The notes under the pieces are model-generated. The model searched no databases. It was not told the origin of the DNA and saw only the letters and a program-made list of their open reading frames with translations. The position numbers were made by a program, and so were the translations under genes. 64,000 bases of DNA from Candidatus Poribacteria bacterium (lineage in GTDB: Bacteria > Poribacteria > WGA-4E > PCPOR2b): the NCBI GenBank assembly GCA_022826645.1, contig JAJDUM010000053.1:1-64000 (forward strand), written 5' to 3'. Numbering within the stretch: the stretch's first letter is position 1; the number at the start of each line of letters is the position of its first letter. This document shows positions 63,571 to 64,000 of this stretch, in pieces.

Positions 63571-64000
63571 TATTTTCTGCTAACCTCTCAATCGCTGCGT
63601 TAGAAGTCAGAACACCAATTTCAACTTCATAATGTCTGCGTCCACCCGGTTCAAGAAATTCGAGCGTCCCCCGTTCTCGCTCCTTTGACCTGCCATCAAC
63701 CCAACAGTTCGCCGGTTCCAAACCGATGACATAGAGCCCTTCACCGTTCATTTTCCACTGCACGAATTTCGGCAGTTGGGTCTGGTGATATCTTACATAG
63801 AGGCCAATCCCCTGCCCGTTGTTGAAGGATCTATTAACTAGAGCAACATAGATATGGTTATCCTCGTCCGCTTGCATTTCATGATAGTATACTTCCTCAC
63901 GAAAATCGACGGTAGGTGCTTCGCATCGCGCATGGTCATTCAATTTTCCTTCTGAGTGTTCATCTATGGGAATGACTTGCGATGAAGGAGCAATCAACTC
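63545..64000 (-). CDS. DUF4432 family protein, C-terminal part; cut by window edge
   Basis: 152 codons of an open frame that continues to the right of the window. The end matches DUF4432, a galactose-mutarotase-like family: EVYYHEMQADEDNHIYVALV, GIGLYVRYHQTQLPKFVQWK, YVIGLEPANCWVDG and GGRRHYEVEIGVL. The conserved QWKM and GLEPAN motifs support the call. DUF4432 proteins are thought to bind sugars; the activity is not known. The stop overlaps the M16 start. Confidence 0.78.
   Translation of the reverse strand, partial: ELIAPSSQVIPIDEHSEGKLNDHARCEAPTVDFREEVYYHEMQADEDNHIYVALVNRSFNNGQGIGLYVRYHQTQLPKFVQWKMNGEGLYVIGLEPANCWVDGRSKERERGTLEFLEPGGRRHYEVEIGVLTSNAAIERLAENIEATKRNN

Noticed and set aside
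1-64000. tRNA, rRNA or riboswitch
   Set aside because: No cloverleaf, rRNA or known aptamer signature was recognised by eye; a covariance-model search was not possible here.

Overview
The window looks like part of the chromosome of an uncultured bacterium of roughly 50% GC. The gene mix suggests Candidatus Poribacteria or a neighbouring Planctomycetes-like lineage: a PhyH dioxygenase, a ThuA protein, two HpcH/HpaI-type aldolases, a Gfo/Idh/MocA oxidoreductase, an M19 dipeptidase, a D-threonine-aldolase-like protein, DUF4432, DUF4159, TIGR03032, many TPR and TolB-like proteins, and an abundance of short palindromic repeats. That placement is an inference from gene content; there is no rRNA, tRNA or CRISPR array in the window.

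Layout. 1-1.4 kb: the 5' end of a transposase-like gene, a broken TolB-like gene and a cluster of repeats. 1.4-12.7 kb: a secreted subtilase with a propeller, purB, and a leftward envelope group (DUF4159 protein with a TonB-like N-terminus, a PEGA-like anchored protein, and a double trypsin-like protease fused to an outer-membrane barrel). 12.9-18.5 kb: rightward metabolic genes (MetE-like, M19, unknown, PhyH, class IV aminotransferase). 18.8-24.7 kb: an HTH/PemK toxin-antitoxin pair, aldolase, SIS-like protein, M28 peptidase, TolB-like protein. 24.9-31.6 kb: haloacetate-dehalogenase-like hydrolase, ABC ATPase plus FtsX permease, PAP2 enzyme, FAH-family enzyme. 31.7-41 kb: DUF433 protein, TPR lipoprotein-like protein, then a probable defence operon (single-chain Type ISP restriction-modification enzyme, FRG-domain protein, 13-repeat TPR protein). 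41.5-46.6 kb: D-threonine-aldolase-like, SDR, 2-hydroxyacid dehydrogenase, unknown, ThuA. 46.6-53.8 kb: a leftward four-gene group with its own promoter (ThDP enzyme, TonB-dependent receptor, metallophosphoesterase fusion, TIGR03032 protein). 54-64 kb: Nmad3-like protein, aldolase, Gfo/Idh/MocA, propeller-like protein, a putative selenocysteine HMA lipoprotein, a large lipoprotein, an M16 double-domain peptidase, and a truncated DUF4432 gene.

The most notable item is at 58342-58725: a lipoprotein with a heavy-metal-associated domain in which an in-frame UGA stands exactly where the first Cys of the CxxC metal site belongs. A short perfect hairpin with a GGUC apex follows about 20 nt downstream, as in bacterial SECIS elements. 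Conventional gene calling would split or truncate it. Other points are the ISP-FRG-TPR operon, the protease-barrel fusion, and at least three families of MITE-like or structured repeats that sit at gene ends and carry terminator-like hairpins.

Many genes were re-started from the longest reading frame on Shine-Dalgarno evidence; this is stated in each entry.
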